A DNA stretch of 64,000 nt from Pseudeuparius sepicola (taxonomy: Eukaryota > Arthropoda > Insecta > Coleoptera > Anthribidae), in contig OY987298.1 in assembly GCA_963920635.1 (NCBI GenBank), positions 69,399,949 to 69,463,948 on the forward strand, given 5' to 3'. A program made the translations under genes and the position numbers. The notes under the pieces were generated by a model. The model was not told the DNA's origin, searched no databases, and saw only the letters and a program-made list of their open reading frames with translations. The stretch's first letter is position 1. The number at the start of each line of letters is the position of its first letter. Of the stretch, positions 34,793-46,170 are shown in pieces.

Positions 34793-34978
34793 AGGCCGAT
34801 CCCGGCGGCACTGCAAATGCCGGGCCAACCCGCGACGGCGGCGGAGCAAGCCCCCGGCCGCCGTCAATTTCCAAAAATCAGTTTAAATATTCTGGCCCCG
34901 CATGCGGGGCGTATCAGATATTAAGCTGATAAGAACAGATACTACACTTTGATCTTAGCCAAAAGGCCGAGAAGCGAT
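34793..34978 (-). ncRNA. U2: U2 spliceosomal snRNA gene
   Basis: Reading the minus strand from 34978: ATCGCTTCTCGGCC start, GTAGTA branch-point-recognition core in AAAGTGTAGTATCTG, CTTATCAGCTTAATATC, a GC-rich stem-loop II, Sm site GATTTTTGG, stem-loop III closed by GACGGCGG/CCGCCGTC, and the terminal loop TTTGCAGTGCC near CCGCCGGGA. Length of about 186 nt matches metazoan U2. Compensated stems and an intact Sm site argue for a functional gene rather than a pseudogene. U2 pairs with the intron branch site in the spliceosome. It may be one of several genomic copies. Confidence 0.93.
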
Positions 34979-35002
34979 GCAGAAACAATCCAAAAAACCC
35001 CT

Positions 35003-35024
35003 ACTATGGATTGGGAAAGAGTAG
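35003..35024 (-). promoter_or_regulatory. Possible proximal sequence element of U2
   Basis: Minus strand reads CTACTCTTTCCCAATCCATA, echoing the TTCCCAA core of insect snRNA elements. It lies about 25-46 nt upstream of the U2 start, closer than the usual spacing in Drosophila, so this is tentative. Confidence 0.35.
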
Positions 35025-35039
35025 AACCCGGCGAGATGG

Positions 35040-35559
35040 ACGCTGGCGTCACCTATCGGCGGCGGGGCGGACTGCAGTCTGACCCGGGCGTCGCGTGGCG
35101 GTGTTTCTCGGGTTAATTCGCCTGGAAATTTACGTGGTTTGGTGCGTTGTAAAAAAAAGCGAAAAGAAAACGTCGAAAAAATTATTTTTTCCGGACATTT
35201 TTATTTTCGGCGATTTAATGGTAACTTTCAGGAATTTTGCGGGTTTCCGGCGCTCTAACACCGTGTAATATTTTGGTACTATTTATTTTCCAGGCTAAGC
35301 AGGACACTATTTGGGAATATTAACCTAACAAAAATTTATCTTTTAACACACCATATATGAAGACTTAAAACCTTGAGCATTTCCATTCATTTTCCCGCTC
35401 TCGCTCTGCCCTCCGCCTTTTAATACATTGATTATCTAACCTACGCCACTGCTGAGCCTTTATCAATCTGTGCCTTTATCGTTTCCTCTGGCCTCTGGGG
35501 CGATGGACGATGGACGAGGCGAGGAATGAGTCATCGCCGAAAGTGTAAAATTATTATTA
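35040..35559. other. Intergenic region between U2 and the first exon
   Basis: GC-richer than the average of the window near 35030-35100, then mixed. No gene found. Confidence 0.4.
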
Positions 35560-35995
35560 TTGTGTGAAGTGGTCCAGTTCGGTCGCGTTCGACTCATCTC
35601 GTTCACCATCGCTTGCCCAGCTTCATTGTTATTGGACGACAGGCCGGCTCTCTCTCTCTTTGACGGCCAGCGCCACTACTTGCATTATTTTTAGTTCTGA
35701 TGTCATACCAGTGTGCGTTTCTGCGAAGGGGTTTCCCAGTGCGGGCTGAGTCATCCCTTTCTGGTATTTTTTTCTTTCAGTTTGTTTTGTGATTGCGAAC
35801 GTTTGTTGTTTTCATATCGAAATCTGAGCTTTGTACGTTTATCGTTTAGTTACGTCGTGTTTATAGCCCCAACAACATATGTTACGTTCTGTTGTTTATT
35901 TGGTTGTTTATAAGTACTAGGTTAAATTCGTGTTTTCTTGTTGTGGCTCAAATTAACACCTGTTTGTGTACAATTGTGCGCGGAGAAACAAAAAC
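35560..35995 (+). promoter_or_regulatory. Putative promoter/5' UTR of the gene starting at 35996
   Basis: CpG-bearing, moderately GC sequence unlike the flanking AT-rich repeats, with a CT repeat (CTCTCTCTCTCTTTGACGG, about 35649-35667) of GAGA-factor type. Several short upstream ATGs are present. No TATA box seen. Confidence 0.4.
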
Positions 35996-36124
35996 ATGAA
36001 GCTGGAACTTAGTGATGGCATGTCAAATAATTCGGATTTTTCAAATGACAGTGACAATTCTGAACAATCAACCACCGAGTTTGTGACGGCAACAGTGGGG
36101 GGAATTTTGCTGACACCTACTACA
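35996..36124 (+). CDS. Probable first coding exon of an unidentified host gene
   Basis: ATG in good context (AAAACATG) opens 43 codons beginning MKLELSDGMSNNSDFSNDSD and ending ILLTPTT, directly before GTAAGT (36125). The exon is in phase 0. The peptide is acidic, Ser/Asn/Asp-rich and likely disordered, as in the N-termini of many transcriptional regulators. An in-frame ATG at 35966 is possible but in a weaker context. Later exons are not found among the repeats downstream; a long first intron would be normal. Identity unknown. Confidence 0.5.
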
Positions 36125-36331
36125 GTAAGTTTTTTGTTTATGTATAAATATATTTGTTAAAATGACGTGTCACAGATTAGGCTTTACTTTGTTTTTCTTG
36201 CCGTAATGCCAGATTATTAATCGTTTTTGCGTAGAGTGTCTTGGAAACATAAGCGTACCATTGTTGCAAAGTGTGCTTTGGAATATTTTTTAATGGTTCA
36301 GTAAAAATTCAGTTGTTAAATAGTTAAATTT

Positions 36332-36815
36332 AAGGTGAATTCATGCAGCTTTCTATAAGAATAGCAATAAGAATAGTAATAATAATAAAAGTTAAAACTA
36401 TTGATCTAATTGCGCCCATTCATGCAGCTGGAATAAGAATAGTAATAGCAATAAGAAATAAGAACTGACCTTGAAGTTGGTTAACTTTTAACTTTATTAT
36501 TATTATATCAAGATTGCATGTGCACATGCGCGAACACTCGCGAAAGGCAAGAAAAGACCAAAACATTGCAAATTAATGTGAAAATAGATTTTATAAGGGG
36601 CAACCTTTAGCTCCGATGATCCCTAAATTCAGTAATCATCCCTTTTTAACATTTAAAATTTTATGGTTATGTTGATAAATCGATAATTTTGGCTTATTAC
36701 TATTGTTATTCCGGGTATGCATGATAGGTACCACTTAAAGTTATTGATATTGCTATTCCTATGACTATTATTATTCTTATTTCTATTCTTATAGAATGCT
36801 GCACGAATCCACCTT
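36332..36815. mobile_element. MITE with inverted repeats around AAGGTGAATTC
   Basis: AAGGTGAATTCATGCAGC at the left and GCTGCACGAATCCACCTT at the right. The next ~45 bp (ATAAGAATAGCAATAAG type) are also complementary. An internal duplicate GCAGCTGGAATAAGAATAG lies at about 36424. No ORF. Confidence 0.7.
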
Positions 36816-37425
36816 TAATTGATTAAAAATAAATCATAATAAGCATACCACGAAAGTACCTACATGGTCTGACCTTCAGAGTGTGCGGTGAACACGGGCC
36901 CAGAGCTGCTAGGGGCTCACCGCCACCAAGATTCATGCAGGGCGCATACATTTCGGTTTTTCCGATAGAGCCGATAGGTATTTTTGTAACAAACTATAAT
37001 AGCAAAAAAGTCAGTAACAAGCACAATTCAAAAATTTAAAAAATACTCCAGTCGAACAAATTTAATGGTGCACAAGGCGTACACGGGTTTTTTCTAGGAG
37101 GTAAGAATTTCAAAATATAAATATAACTTGCAAAAGTATTGAAAATGGGACATCCTTTACAATGTTTGACATTGTTACACCACTTTCAAACATAAAAAAA
37201 AAACACAGGGGTCCACCTGAAATTTTGAACGCAGGCCTACTCTTCCTTAGTTATGCCACTGTCTAACATTAGGGTATGTACTGAACTGTCAAACATATTT
37301 AGATAGATATAATATTTAGATTCCTTGTAAAAACATGCCTTAATAATGTATAATTAGAAATGTCCATCCTCCTTGGTTTTGGTTTAAAAAATAAAAACGA
37401 AAACCGCAATTTTCAGTTAGGTAAG
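36816..37425. other. Unassigned stretch
   Basis: No gene. Short GC-rich patch at 36885-36930 (CACGGGCCCAGAGCTGC). Confidence 0.4.
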
Positions 37426-37427
37426 TA

Positions 37428-39138
37428 GGGTCGATTCGCCAGTAAGCCGGACACAGCCAATAGTCGGACAAAACTTGCATATTGAATAATAACTAGAAAA
37501 TGCGATACAGATTTGGCCTTCTAAAGTTAAAATCGCAAATCTTGCAACCTTGTTATTATATTAGATATTTTTCATTTCTGCACTTGTCATCCTGGAAACG
37601 ATAAAAGTGCGCCAAAGTTAACGTGTCTGTGCTCTCTTCAAATGTTTAGGTGAACAATAAGTGTGGAGCAGTTTTATTAAGTTTAGATAAATTTGATTTA
37701 GTCAATTTAAGGAGTAGGATACAGTTTCATATATTAGAAATGATCTAAATTTGCATTATAAATCACAAAAATATGTGTTTTGCCCGATTTGGTGGGTAAA
37801 ATTGAATGGACGGCACACTGGTAAATTATTCTGTTATAAAATAAATGATCAGTCCATATACCTCCGCCTTTTTTCACTTATTAACAATAGCATTGACCAT
37901 CCTTTTTTATTTCATGTAGTGAACCAAAAGTGTAAAATGGTAGTCAGTGGTCGGACAGCGAAATCTAAATACAGAGAAGGATTAAGTAAAATAAATTTTG
38001 TCCGACCACTAACTGAGGTGTAATTTTCAACGCTTCGGAAGTCGGACAATTATTTTTTCTCCGTTTTCTTGAGGGGGTTTTCTGATTAGTTTTTTGTTAT
38101 TTTCATTATTTTCTGTTATGGCGCCCAAAACCAAAGGAAAATTTCACCAATATGACAATGGATCTTTAATAAAAGCGGTAGAAGCTGTTCGTATTGGCGG
38201 GAAATTGCGTGAAATATGAGGAAATTATGGGGTTCCTAAATTTACCGCGCAGGACCGTATTAAAGGCAATTTCGGCGATATTTTTAAACAAATGGGCCTG
38301 GATCCTGTTTTGAAAAGAAGAAACGAAAAAGTTAATGGCTTGGATTACGAACTTGGCGAGGTGCGGTTTTCCCATACAAAAAAAATATGCTAGAGGATAA
38401 TGTCCAAAAAAATTTTCTAATTATTTTTTATACACTTTACCTTCTTTCCTAAGAGTCGCCAAAGAATGTTATCTAAGCAAAATAGTTTTTAATTATTTTT
38501 TATTTTGTAAGTGTTCATTTTTATTTTTGTTATATGACGAAACTAAGTTTTTGCTAACTCTATATAGAAGTAAAATAAATATATTTACAATAATAGGTAC
38601 TTCCCAAGGTAGATATAGGTACTATCTATTTAGGTAGGTATCATAATCTTTGAAAAAACTCCCATTCTCCTAAAATACCCAAATCTAAAGTACATAGTAA
38701 ATAAATTCAGTCCCTTTTCTTCATAATGGAATACTTTTAGATATCATTTTCAAATTAATTGTGATCTAATAAAATAATACATATATTATGTACTTATACA
38801 TATAATATATTACATTCCCAAATTTATCCTACCAAACAATATTCCAAAATACGGGCCTGTGGGATTGACCAATCAGGAGATGTCCGATTACTAACAACTA
38901 CTTGGCCGACCACTGGCAAATACTGTCCGACCATCAGCAAAATAGCCTTTTTTCTCTAATAAATTTAATAAAAAATAACCTTTGGGTTTATAAAATATAA
39001 CAGTTATATTTAATCAAAGACAAATAATGAAACTACATCTTGGAAAAGTTTCAGTCGCATTAACGGAGTGCATATAATTTTAACTGAAAATTTAAATTTA
39101 GATGTGCCTAAACTGTCCGACCACCGGCGAATTGACCC
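37428..39138 (+). mobile_element. Pogo/Tigger-like DNA transposon
   Basis: 1711 bp between TA dinucleotides (37426-37427, 39139-39140). Ends GGGTCGATTCGCCAG and CGGCGAATTGACCC are imperfect inverted repeats. The motif GTCGGAC or its complement recurs at 37463, 37950, 38000, 38041, 38925 and 39115. Contains a broken transposase. An ORF at 37751-38023 (90 codons, unrecognised) lies in the 5' part. Confidence 0.82.
38118..38385 (+). pseudogene. Pogo/Tigger-like transposase N-terminal remnant
   Basis: MAPKTKGKFHQYDNGSLIKA opens a Psq-type helix-turn-helix with GNYGVPKFTAQDRIKG. A TGA stop lies at 38217-38219. After GLDPVL the frame shifts, and EETKKLMAWITNLARCGFP, the start of a CENP-B-type helix-turn-helix, continues in another frame. 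The DDE catalytic part is missing. Inactive. Confidence 0.72.
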
Positions 39139-39140
39139 TA

Positions 39141-39485
39141 CCTATTTGTCAATTTCACATTATTTTCAAAACAATTTTTTTACTATATTACCGAGCATCA
39201 AATTTGGCAACATTGCCCCAATTAGCTGACCTCAAACCAAGATCCCCATTGGGTGGAGCGAAATAGCTCAATTTTTTTTCTTAAATATCAAAATGTAGTA
39301 GGATTCTAAAATATGATATTCCAGTTCGAGTTCCAGTTATTGCCACTCGTGAACATTCATAAGATAAGTATATCGTGAACGTCTTGTATACAACCATTTG
39401 TGGACATTCATAAGATATTCCAGCAATATCCCAAAACTGCACATTCCTAAGGTGAACGTGCCTGTAATGTATTGAAGTTAAATTT
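39141..39485. other. Unassigned stretch
   Basis: No gene. Contains two CATTCATAAGATA words (about 39354 and 39406). Confidence 0.4.
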
Positions 39486-41240
39486 TAATAATAATAATAA
39501 CGTCTTTATTTGTAATGTACATATACAGGAGAAAAAATGTATATTACATTATTTAGCAAAAAGTAAGAAACCAAAATGGCGATGTTTAGCATTTGCTACT
39601 CTTACACTCAACCATTTGGTTCATTTGCATTTTGATGTTCCAATTTAACTCACAAATCAATAATGACAAAATAATTTTAAGCAGTTAAATATTTAGATCA
39701 GCAAGCAAAAGTGTCTTAATACTTTGTCGAAAACGTGATAAGGACATGTCTTTGTATCTATTGTCAAGTGAATTATACCCCCCCCTTAACACGGCCCTGC
39801 TTGTTTTATCTGGATTGATGCTTAGATTGTGATCCGCCGAATATCTACAGACATTATTGAAATCTGCTTGCAAAGCGGAAACCAAATTTTGGATATTTTC
39901 AACTTTGAAACTGTGAATTATTTGAGTATCATCTGCGAAGGACTGAATGTCGGAACTCTCAACAGTCAAAGCTAAGTCGAATGTATAAATTAGAAAAAGA
40001 AGTGGTCCAAGAATGGACCCCTGAGGTGAGGGCCGTATCTAGCAAAAATTTTTGTAGGGGTTCAGGATTGGCTCAAGCTTTTGTGGGGCTGGGTGCCAGA
40101 TGAAAGTGCGGGGCCCCGGCAACGAATTATTTAATCCATTAAGGACAAATTTTTGAAAATTGATAGGTACGCCACTTGAATGGTATATTTTTTGCATGTC
40201 ACTTTTTAAAAAAGTAGGCCGGGGTGATGAGTTTAGATCACTTCAGTGACATACTTATAATAGAAATTAATTTCAGGTGGGGAGGGACATTTCTTGTGAA
40301 TTTCTTTCAAACAAGTGCATTAAAAATAATTCTGTAAAATGCGCTGCAGGTGAAATTTTTTATAAATTAGTCTTGGGAAATCCCAATATCTTCAGATTTT
40401 CAAGCTGCAGTGAATATTTTCAAATTCTGAAATGGTTTCGGCCCCGCTCTTTTAAATACGCTATTGACTGGATAACCCTGTACACGGGACTCTGAAGCGC
40501 GGGGCTAGTCAAATCCCAGGCCCCGTACACCGTACTGTTCGCACCCGCCTTGAGCCGGCCATGGAGGGGTTAGACCAGTGGCTATTGAAGTTGAAAAAAA
40601 ATTACTATTTTTATATGGTTTTTAATAAAAAAAACTGAAACAGGTTTAAGTTGAACAAGTTTAACATTAAAACTTTAAAAATATTAAATATTAATTATAA
40701 TAATAGCTGAATATTCCTTCTCGCATTTATACCTATCCCTTTTCTACTTATTTGATTTTTATTATTACGTATATATTCCTACACATTCTTCGCCTGGCCT
40801 GACGACGCCTTTAGAATTGCCAGTAGGTATGATAAAAGATTTCTTCAAATACAAATCACTAATCTATTCATAAAGACTCTGGGAATCCCCTATTCTCCTA
40901 ATCCATGGCTATTGTCCAGTGTTGCCAGTTATGTTTTATTTTATTAGAAAGCATATTCTGATGATAAAACTCGGTACCTACTGCACTGATCTAAAAATTG
41001 TGTTTTGTTGGCAGTTTTCGGGCAGGTTTCCATGCTCTACTGGAAAACCAGTTTAATAAATTATTACACTCACTGATGCTCGGGGAGCACGTTCTAGTGG
41101 TGGTGCAAAAGCATATAAAATGGTGGTATTTTGGTGGGGGGGGGGGTTCACCCCAAAACCCCCCTCAGATACGGCCCTGCCTGAGGTACTCCAGAAGGTA
41201 AAGTAGCGACATTTGATGTTCCATTTGTAAATATTTATAG
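39486..41240 (-). pseudogene. Non-LTR reverse transcriptase relic, split by a hAT element
   Basis: On the minus strand ATLPSGVPQGSILGP reads across the hAT insertion (41220-41180 joined to 40027-39990), followed by the SFADDTQIIHSF active-site block (about 39930) and LSINPDKTS, then a stop at 39685. The 3' end runs to a (TAA)n tract at 39485-39499, the usual tail of several non-LTR clades. The 5' part is lost beyond about 41240. Not close to the 291-1831 element. Confidence 0.72.
40028..41179. mobile_element. hAT-type element inserted in the reverse transcriptase relic
   Basis: 1152 bp with 8-bp duplication CCTGAGGT (40020-40027, 41180-41187) and ends GAGGGCCGTATCT / AGATACGGCCCTG. hAT elements typically start CAGGG with an 8-bp duplication; the left first base is C to G here. 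No transposase was recognised, so it is non-autonomous. Contains a G11 run near 41140. Confidence 0.85.
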
Positions 41241-41614
41241 AACCACTAAGTTAGGAATATGTTACACAAGATATTGTGGAAATATGCATCATTTGTACAT
41301 TCATCTAACATATTATATTTGTATATTCCTCGGTATATGAAAATATCATGGGTATATGCAGTTACTGAACATCGAGCTGAACATATTCGTAAAATTGTAA
41401 CAATGTTTTATAAATATGGGGGAATAGGTATTTTTTTGCACATTGTAGGAACTTATTCTGTATATTCATAAAATATTAGATGCTATATGGGTAGTTGGAA
41501 GACCCTTTCCGGTAGAATTACTTTTTGCACCCTGTGCATCCTAAGGGTATACACCCGAAACACCTATTTGTCTTTTTTAACAGAACTTTTCATTACCACT
41601 TTTATTTGACTTCA
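41241..41614. other. Unassigned stretch
   Basis: No gene recognised. Confidence 0.4.
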
Positions 41615-42340
41615 CCTGTTAGTATGTATGTTGGTTAGTACCTATGTGTGGGTCAAATATTGCACTCAACCTAGTATACTCAATATTGGAATTTGTTCAA
41701 AATGGCGGTGTGACGTACTAAATACAACATGGCTGCCACCCCAAGATTACCTATTTCTTCACAACCTCCTTGTTTTGGATATCAAATGAAAAGGTTTGAC
41801 GAGTAGAAAACAATAAGATGCATGTCGTCATACTAAATCCAATATGGCGAATGTCCCAAGATGGTGGACGCCCGAGCGGATGCCCCAAGATGGCGGACTA
41901 AATTTTTTTACCACCCTCATGACGAATAAAATAAGTTTAGGTTTTCGTTAAGGTACTTCAGTGCCAAATTGAGACAAGCTTTTTTAAATCAAAAAGCTTG
42001 TCCCGCAAATTGTAAAAATACTTAGGCAAGTAGGTAAGTACTTGCTTATCAACCAGTCACTGTTTATATGAATATTATGAATATTTCGCGCGACAAGCTT
42101 TTCGATTTCGAAAAGCTTGTCACAATTTGGCAATGAATTACCTTAACGAAAACATAAACTTATTTTAATTTTTTTTTTAGTATAAAAGCTTGTTTTTAAA
42201 AACTTTTTTATTTTTTGCAAGATAGATTATTTAAAAAAGAAAAAATCATTTTCTGTATTCAATTCAGAAGGTTTTTTTCCTCTTGATATTTTTCATTAAC
42301 TTGATAGTTTGACTTTTTTGTTCCCTATTTTAAAAATTAA
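41615..42340 (-). repeat. Composite dispersed repeat (CCGCCATCTTG family), copy 1
   Basis: Inverse orientation: GTATGTATG tract, AGGTTGTGAAG and GATGGCGGAC words, then a foldback at 41925-42168 with AAGTTTAGGTTTTCGTTAAG arms and inner GACAAGCTTTT hairpins. Relatives at 48530-49330 and 57989-59030. Confidence 0.6.
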
Positions 42341-42994
42341 ACATACACGGCGGGCTTAATTTTTATTACCTACTTTATTTCCTACATTCGGACGCATTTA
42401 AATAAAAAAGTATTTTAAGGAAATTTAACTAAATGAAAATGGTAGGGAGGGAGTCAATTTTTTAAATTTAAATTTGTTTAGGTATGTGAGCAACCCACCT
42501 TACAATGACTTTCTACAAAATGTCAAAGCCCTGATAAAAAAAACCTGGGACACCCTCTAAACACCCTTGCAATGCATTAAGATGAATGTACATCCTTTTT
42601 TTGTTCTTTTCCTGGTCTTGCACTACTTACAGTGAATGAGAATTTGAATGGAATCGCGAAATCTTCAGACAAATCATCTAGGTAAAAGTATAATCAGTAG
42701 CAAAACCTAAGAATTTTTTTCCGGCAGCTCCTTCGGGTGTCGTTGCCCGGCGACTCATTCAGGTGCCGTTGCAATGGAGGCACAGCCTTCTTTTTATTTC
42801 GTTTCAAGGTATAGTAGAAAAAATAATTCGAAATTTAATCTGAAAACAATATGTTATTCTATCAATAAACCAAATTTTTGATACATTATTAGGGACATTC
42901 CAAAAAGTAAAAAATGGTTTTTGTACCCATAACTTAACAAATATGCCACGTTTTGAAGACATATTCTGATTTAAACTCTTTTCAAGGATTGTTG
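42341..42994. other. Unassigned stretch
   Basis: No gene seen; two similar CGGTGTCGTTGCC-like words near 42735-42770. Confidence 0.35.
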
Positions 42995-43098
42995 ATACCT
43001 ACGTCACAACTCCCGTCCTTGTCTGACTCGTGAATATACAGCCGATATCCATCGTATATTCATGAGTAAGACAAGGACGGGAGTTGTGACGTAGGTAT
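42995..43098. repeat. Hairpin with 45-bp arms
   Basis: ATACCTACGTCACAACTCCC... pairs with the complement ending at 43098 around the loop AGCCGATATCCATC; few mismatches. One arm recurs, diverged, at 55727-55775. Confidence 0.85.
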
Positions 43099-43223
43099 GA
43101 ATATTCGTTGAACGGAGTTTAGTGTTCAAGTAAGGCATAGTCTTCCTGGAATCAACTCGTGCTCTTATGAATCCATCTCTTTCATCTGTACTGCAAACAG
43201 CTGCGGAAGCCTCAGTGACAAGT

Positions 43224-43610
43224 TTAACACATCATTCTATACACTGCGTGACACATGGATACTTCCCAAAATGAACTGTTTGTAGCCACGGCTGTTAATA
43301 AATATTCGAATATCTTCAGTGGAAACTCTAGAGAGAACAGGCGGGAGAAATTTCGAACACTAACTTTATTAAGAGATGTCTTTTCAAACACCAAACTCCT
43401 TGCCTTTAGAATATGGAGAAGCCCAAGTTCTCGCACCTGGATCCTGACATCGGATATCATACTGAAAAGAATGTTTTTGTGGTCGGCAAAGAATCTGTTT
43501 CGTTGGATCACAGCGTCAGCAACATCTCGAAATTCTTTATCTAGATAGGTACCGAGACACTGAATAGTGACCGGTGTGAAGAGAGCCACCGGTTTATATC
43601 CAGCCACCAA
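43224..43610 (-). CDS. Unidentified 128-codon ORF, possibly a fragment of an element-encoded protein
   Basis: Minus-strand ORF starting MVAGYKPVALFTPVTIQCLG, with DKEFRDVADAVIQRN and RELGLLHILKARSL. The composition is protein-like and unlike the flanking repeats, and I have the impression of a family repeated in insect genomes, but I cannot name it. No start-site or splice evidence; it may be a fragment. Confidence 0.35.
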   Translation of the reverse strand: MVAGYKPVALFTPVTIQCLGTYLDKEFRDVADAVIQRNRFFADHKNILFSMISDVRIQVRELGLLHILKARSLVFEKTSLNKVSVRNFSRLFSLEFPLKIFEYLLTAVATNSSFWEVSMCHAVYRMMC

Positions 43611-43969
43611 TATACTAGGCGAGTCAAATTAAAACTTTCCAATAAAAATATTTTTTTTACGATTACAAAAGGGGGGAACGTTTCATATTCGAGGGGCACA
43701 TTAAACGCACGAAAATATCGCCCCCAGCACTTGCAATCCCCAAGACTACCCCTAGCTCGACCCCTAGTACCCATCTTTGGTGGATTTCCAAAAAAAATAG
43801 CATATGCCCAACATTTTTTCAGTATCTGAAAAAACTTTTAGTCGGATGGCGTAGTTAAACGTGCTGAACAGGCAAATGACTCCTCCATAACTTACCCCCA
43901 ATTTACAAAAAACACTCCTAGAAGCTATGTTTTTCTTTGTTGTGGATAATTTTGGGTGGGGCGATGTAG
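43611..43969. other. Unassigned stretch before the satellite
   Basis: No gene seen. Confidence 0.35.
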
Positions 43970-44830
43970 GAATATGAGCGCCGGCGACAAAAAAACCAAG
44001 TTTTTAGGGCCACTTTGCCACCCAGAGGGTGGCAAATTATAGGGACGGCACTATCTTCTCCGAAACGGTCATCTAGTCACTTGTGTGGAATATGAGCGCC
44101 AGCGACCAAAAAACAGTGTTTTTACGCCCACTTTTCTCGAATATGGGGGTGTGGGGGGTGACCCAGAGGGTGGCAAATTATAGGAACGGCACTGTCTTCT
44201 CCGAAACGGTCATCTAGTCACTTGTGCGGAATATGAGCGCCGGCGACCAAAAAACAAAGTTTTTACGGCCCCTTTTCTCGGATAGGGGGGTGTGGGGGGT
44301 GACCCAGAGGGTAGCAAATTATAGCGACGGCACTATCTTCTCCGAAACGGTCATCTAGTCACTTGTGCGGAATATGAGCGCCGGCGACCAAAAAACAAAG
44401 TTTTTACGGCCACTTTTCTCGAATGGGGGGGTGTGGGGGGTGACCCAGAGGGTGGCAAATTATAGGAACGGCACTGTCTTCTCCGAAACGGTCATCTAGT
44501 CACTTGTGCGGAATATGAGCGCCGGCGACCAAAAAACAAAGTTTTTACGGCCACTTTTCTCGAATGGGGGGGTGTGGGGGGTGACCCAGAGAGTGGCAAA
44601 TTATAGCGACGGCACTATCTTCGAAACGGTCATCTAGTCACTTGTGCGGAATACGAGTGCCGACGACCAAAAAACAAAGTTTTTACGGCCCCTTTTCTCG
44701 GATAGGGGGATGTGGGGGGTGACCCAGAGGGTGACAAATTATAGCGACGGCACTATCTTCTCCGAAACGGTCATCTAGTCACTTGTGAATATGAGCGCCG
44801 GCGACCAAAAAACAATGTTTTTACGGCCAT
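43970..44830 (+). repeat. 141-bp tandem satellite, about 6 units
   Basis: GGAATATGAGCGCCGGCGACC recurs (last base aside) near 44086, 44228, 44369, 44511, 44648 and 44790, after a shorter first unit at 43970. Each unit has CTCCGAAACGGTCATCTAG and a GTGTGGGGGGTGACCCAGAG block. Units differ at a few sites. Confidence 0.93.
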
Positions 44831-45717
44831 AAAAATAGTGCCTTTACTAACTTGTTTAATAAAATACAAAGGAAAATTAAACAGATGATGGTGCCGTTTA
44901 CATTATTTTGTGCTCTTCCACGTAACCATCGATAAGTACAGTAGCTTTAAACTCCAAGTTGAGTAGATACATATAAAACATTACACATAATGTCAATATA
45001 ATAATAGCAATTATTATTAAATGAAACAACATGCTTAATAACATCGAAAACAGGACAGTCATAAGAGAAATTAAAATACTATTATAGTTTGTTTATAATA
45101 TAAATATAATAAATATTTATATAAGATTATGGTTTATTACGAAGATACTTCCTATATCTCGACGTAAATTCGGACATACTAGCTGAAGTCTGATACAACT
45201 ATGGGAATGCTATTAAATATTTTAGATGCAGTATATGAAAACGAGCGTTGAAACTGTGCTGTGGAACCAACAATAATTCGGCTTTTCTTGTCGCGCGACT
45301 ATGAACATCACTTTATTTTATTAATTTCTCTGAGAGGTAGAGTGGTGTGTCAGAACGAATAATTTTGAAGATGAGACAGGAAGCATGCATGGTAAATCTT
45401 TGACTAATATTAAACATATTTGATTCATTAAACCGAGTCGAAATATGATCAAATTAGTAAATTTATTTATAGTTAAAACGAATACATGAGTTTTGAATTT
45501 TTTGTAGAGTATAGTTATTGACCTGAGCTATACCTACATCAAATGTGTAATTTATCGAAATAATTGATTTTTTGCTGCTACGGCAAGATATAAAACTAAT
45601 ATTCTAAAAATCAACTAAAACGTATTCTTAAAAAATGCAATAAAAATAGCTCGAAAAATAGCAGATATTTGAAAAAACATGCGAGAAGATATTTAAATTA
45701 AAGGTTCGAAAATATCA
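44831..45717. other. AT-rich stretch, no gene
   Basis: Nothing recognised. Confidence 0.4.
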
Positions 45718-45940
45718 CCCTACTGTGCTTCGCAGTACCCAAGCCGATTGTAAAATTCAGTTCTAACATTGGCTAGCACTTCAGGGAAATATTTTCAAAC
45801 ACATTAATGATCTGTGCTTGCAAGTTGTCCAAATTACGTGGTCTTTCATGTTGGTGACCAAAAATGGGTTCTTTGGCGTAGGTATCCCCAAAGAAAGAAG
45901 TCATTGCGTGACAAATCGAGTGATCGTGGTGGCCAATTCA
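45718..45940 (-). pseudogene. Mariner/Tc-like transposase C-terminal fragment
   Basis: Minus strand from 45940: NWPPRSLDLSRNDFFLWGYL, matching the WPPRSPDLTPxDFFLWG block before the third catalytic residue. After a frameshift it continues FYNRLGYCEAQ-like. Broken by stops. Confidence 0.65.
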
Positions 45941-45944
45941 TTGT

Positions 45945-46170
45945 GCGAGTATAACCTTATATAGAAAAAAAATTCTTAAATGATGATGAATATTCGCCCT
46001 TAAAATATGGATGAACTTTAGTGTTTTATGTTCAATGTAGTTTATTTACCGAATCAAGAGGTTGTATACAAATTTAGACTGTGGGGAAATTGAGGGGGAA
46101 ATGCAACCATACTTTAAGGGCGAATACTCATAATCATTTATGACATTTTTTCTTATGTAAGGTTAAACTT
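45945..46170. repeat. Inverted repeat and unassigned sequence
   Basis: AACCTTATATAGAAAAAAA... at 45951-46008 pairs imperfectly with 46094-46166 (both with TTCGCCCTTAAA in opposite orientation). Confidence 0.55.
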
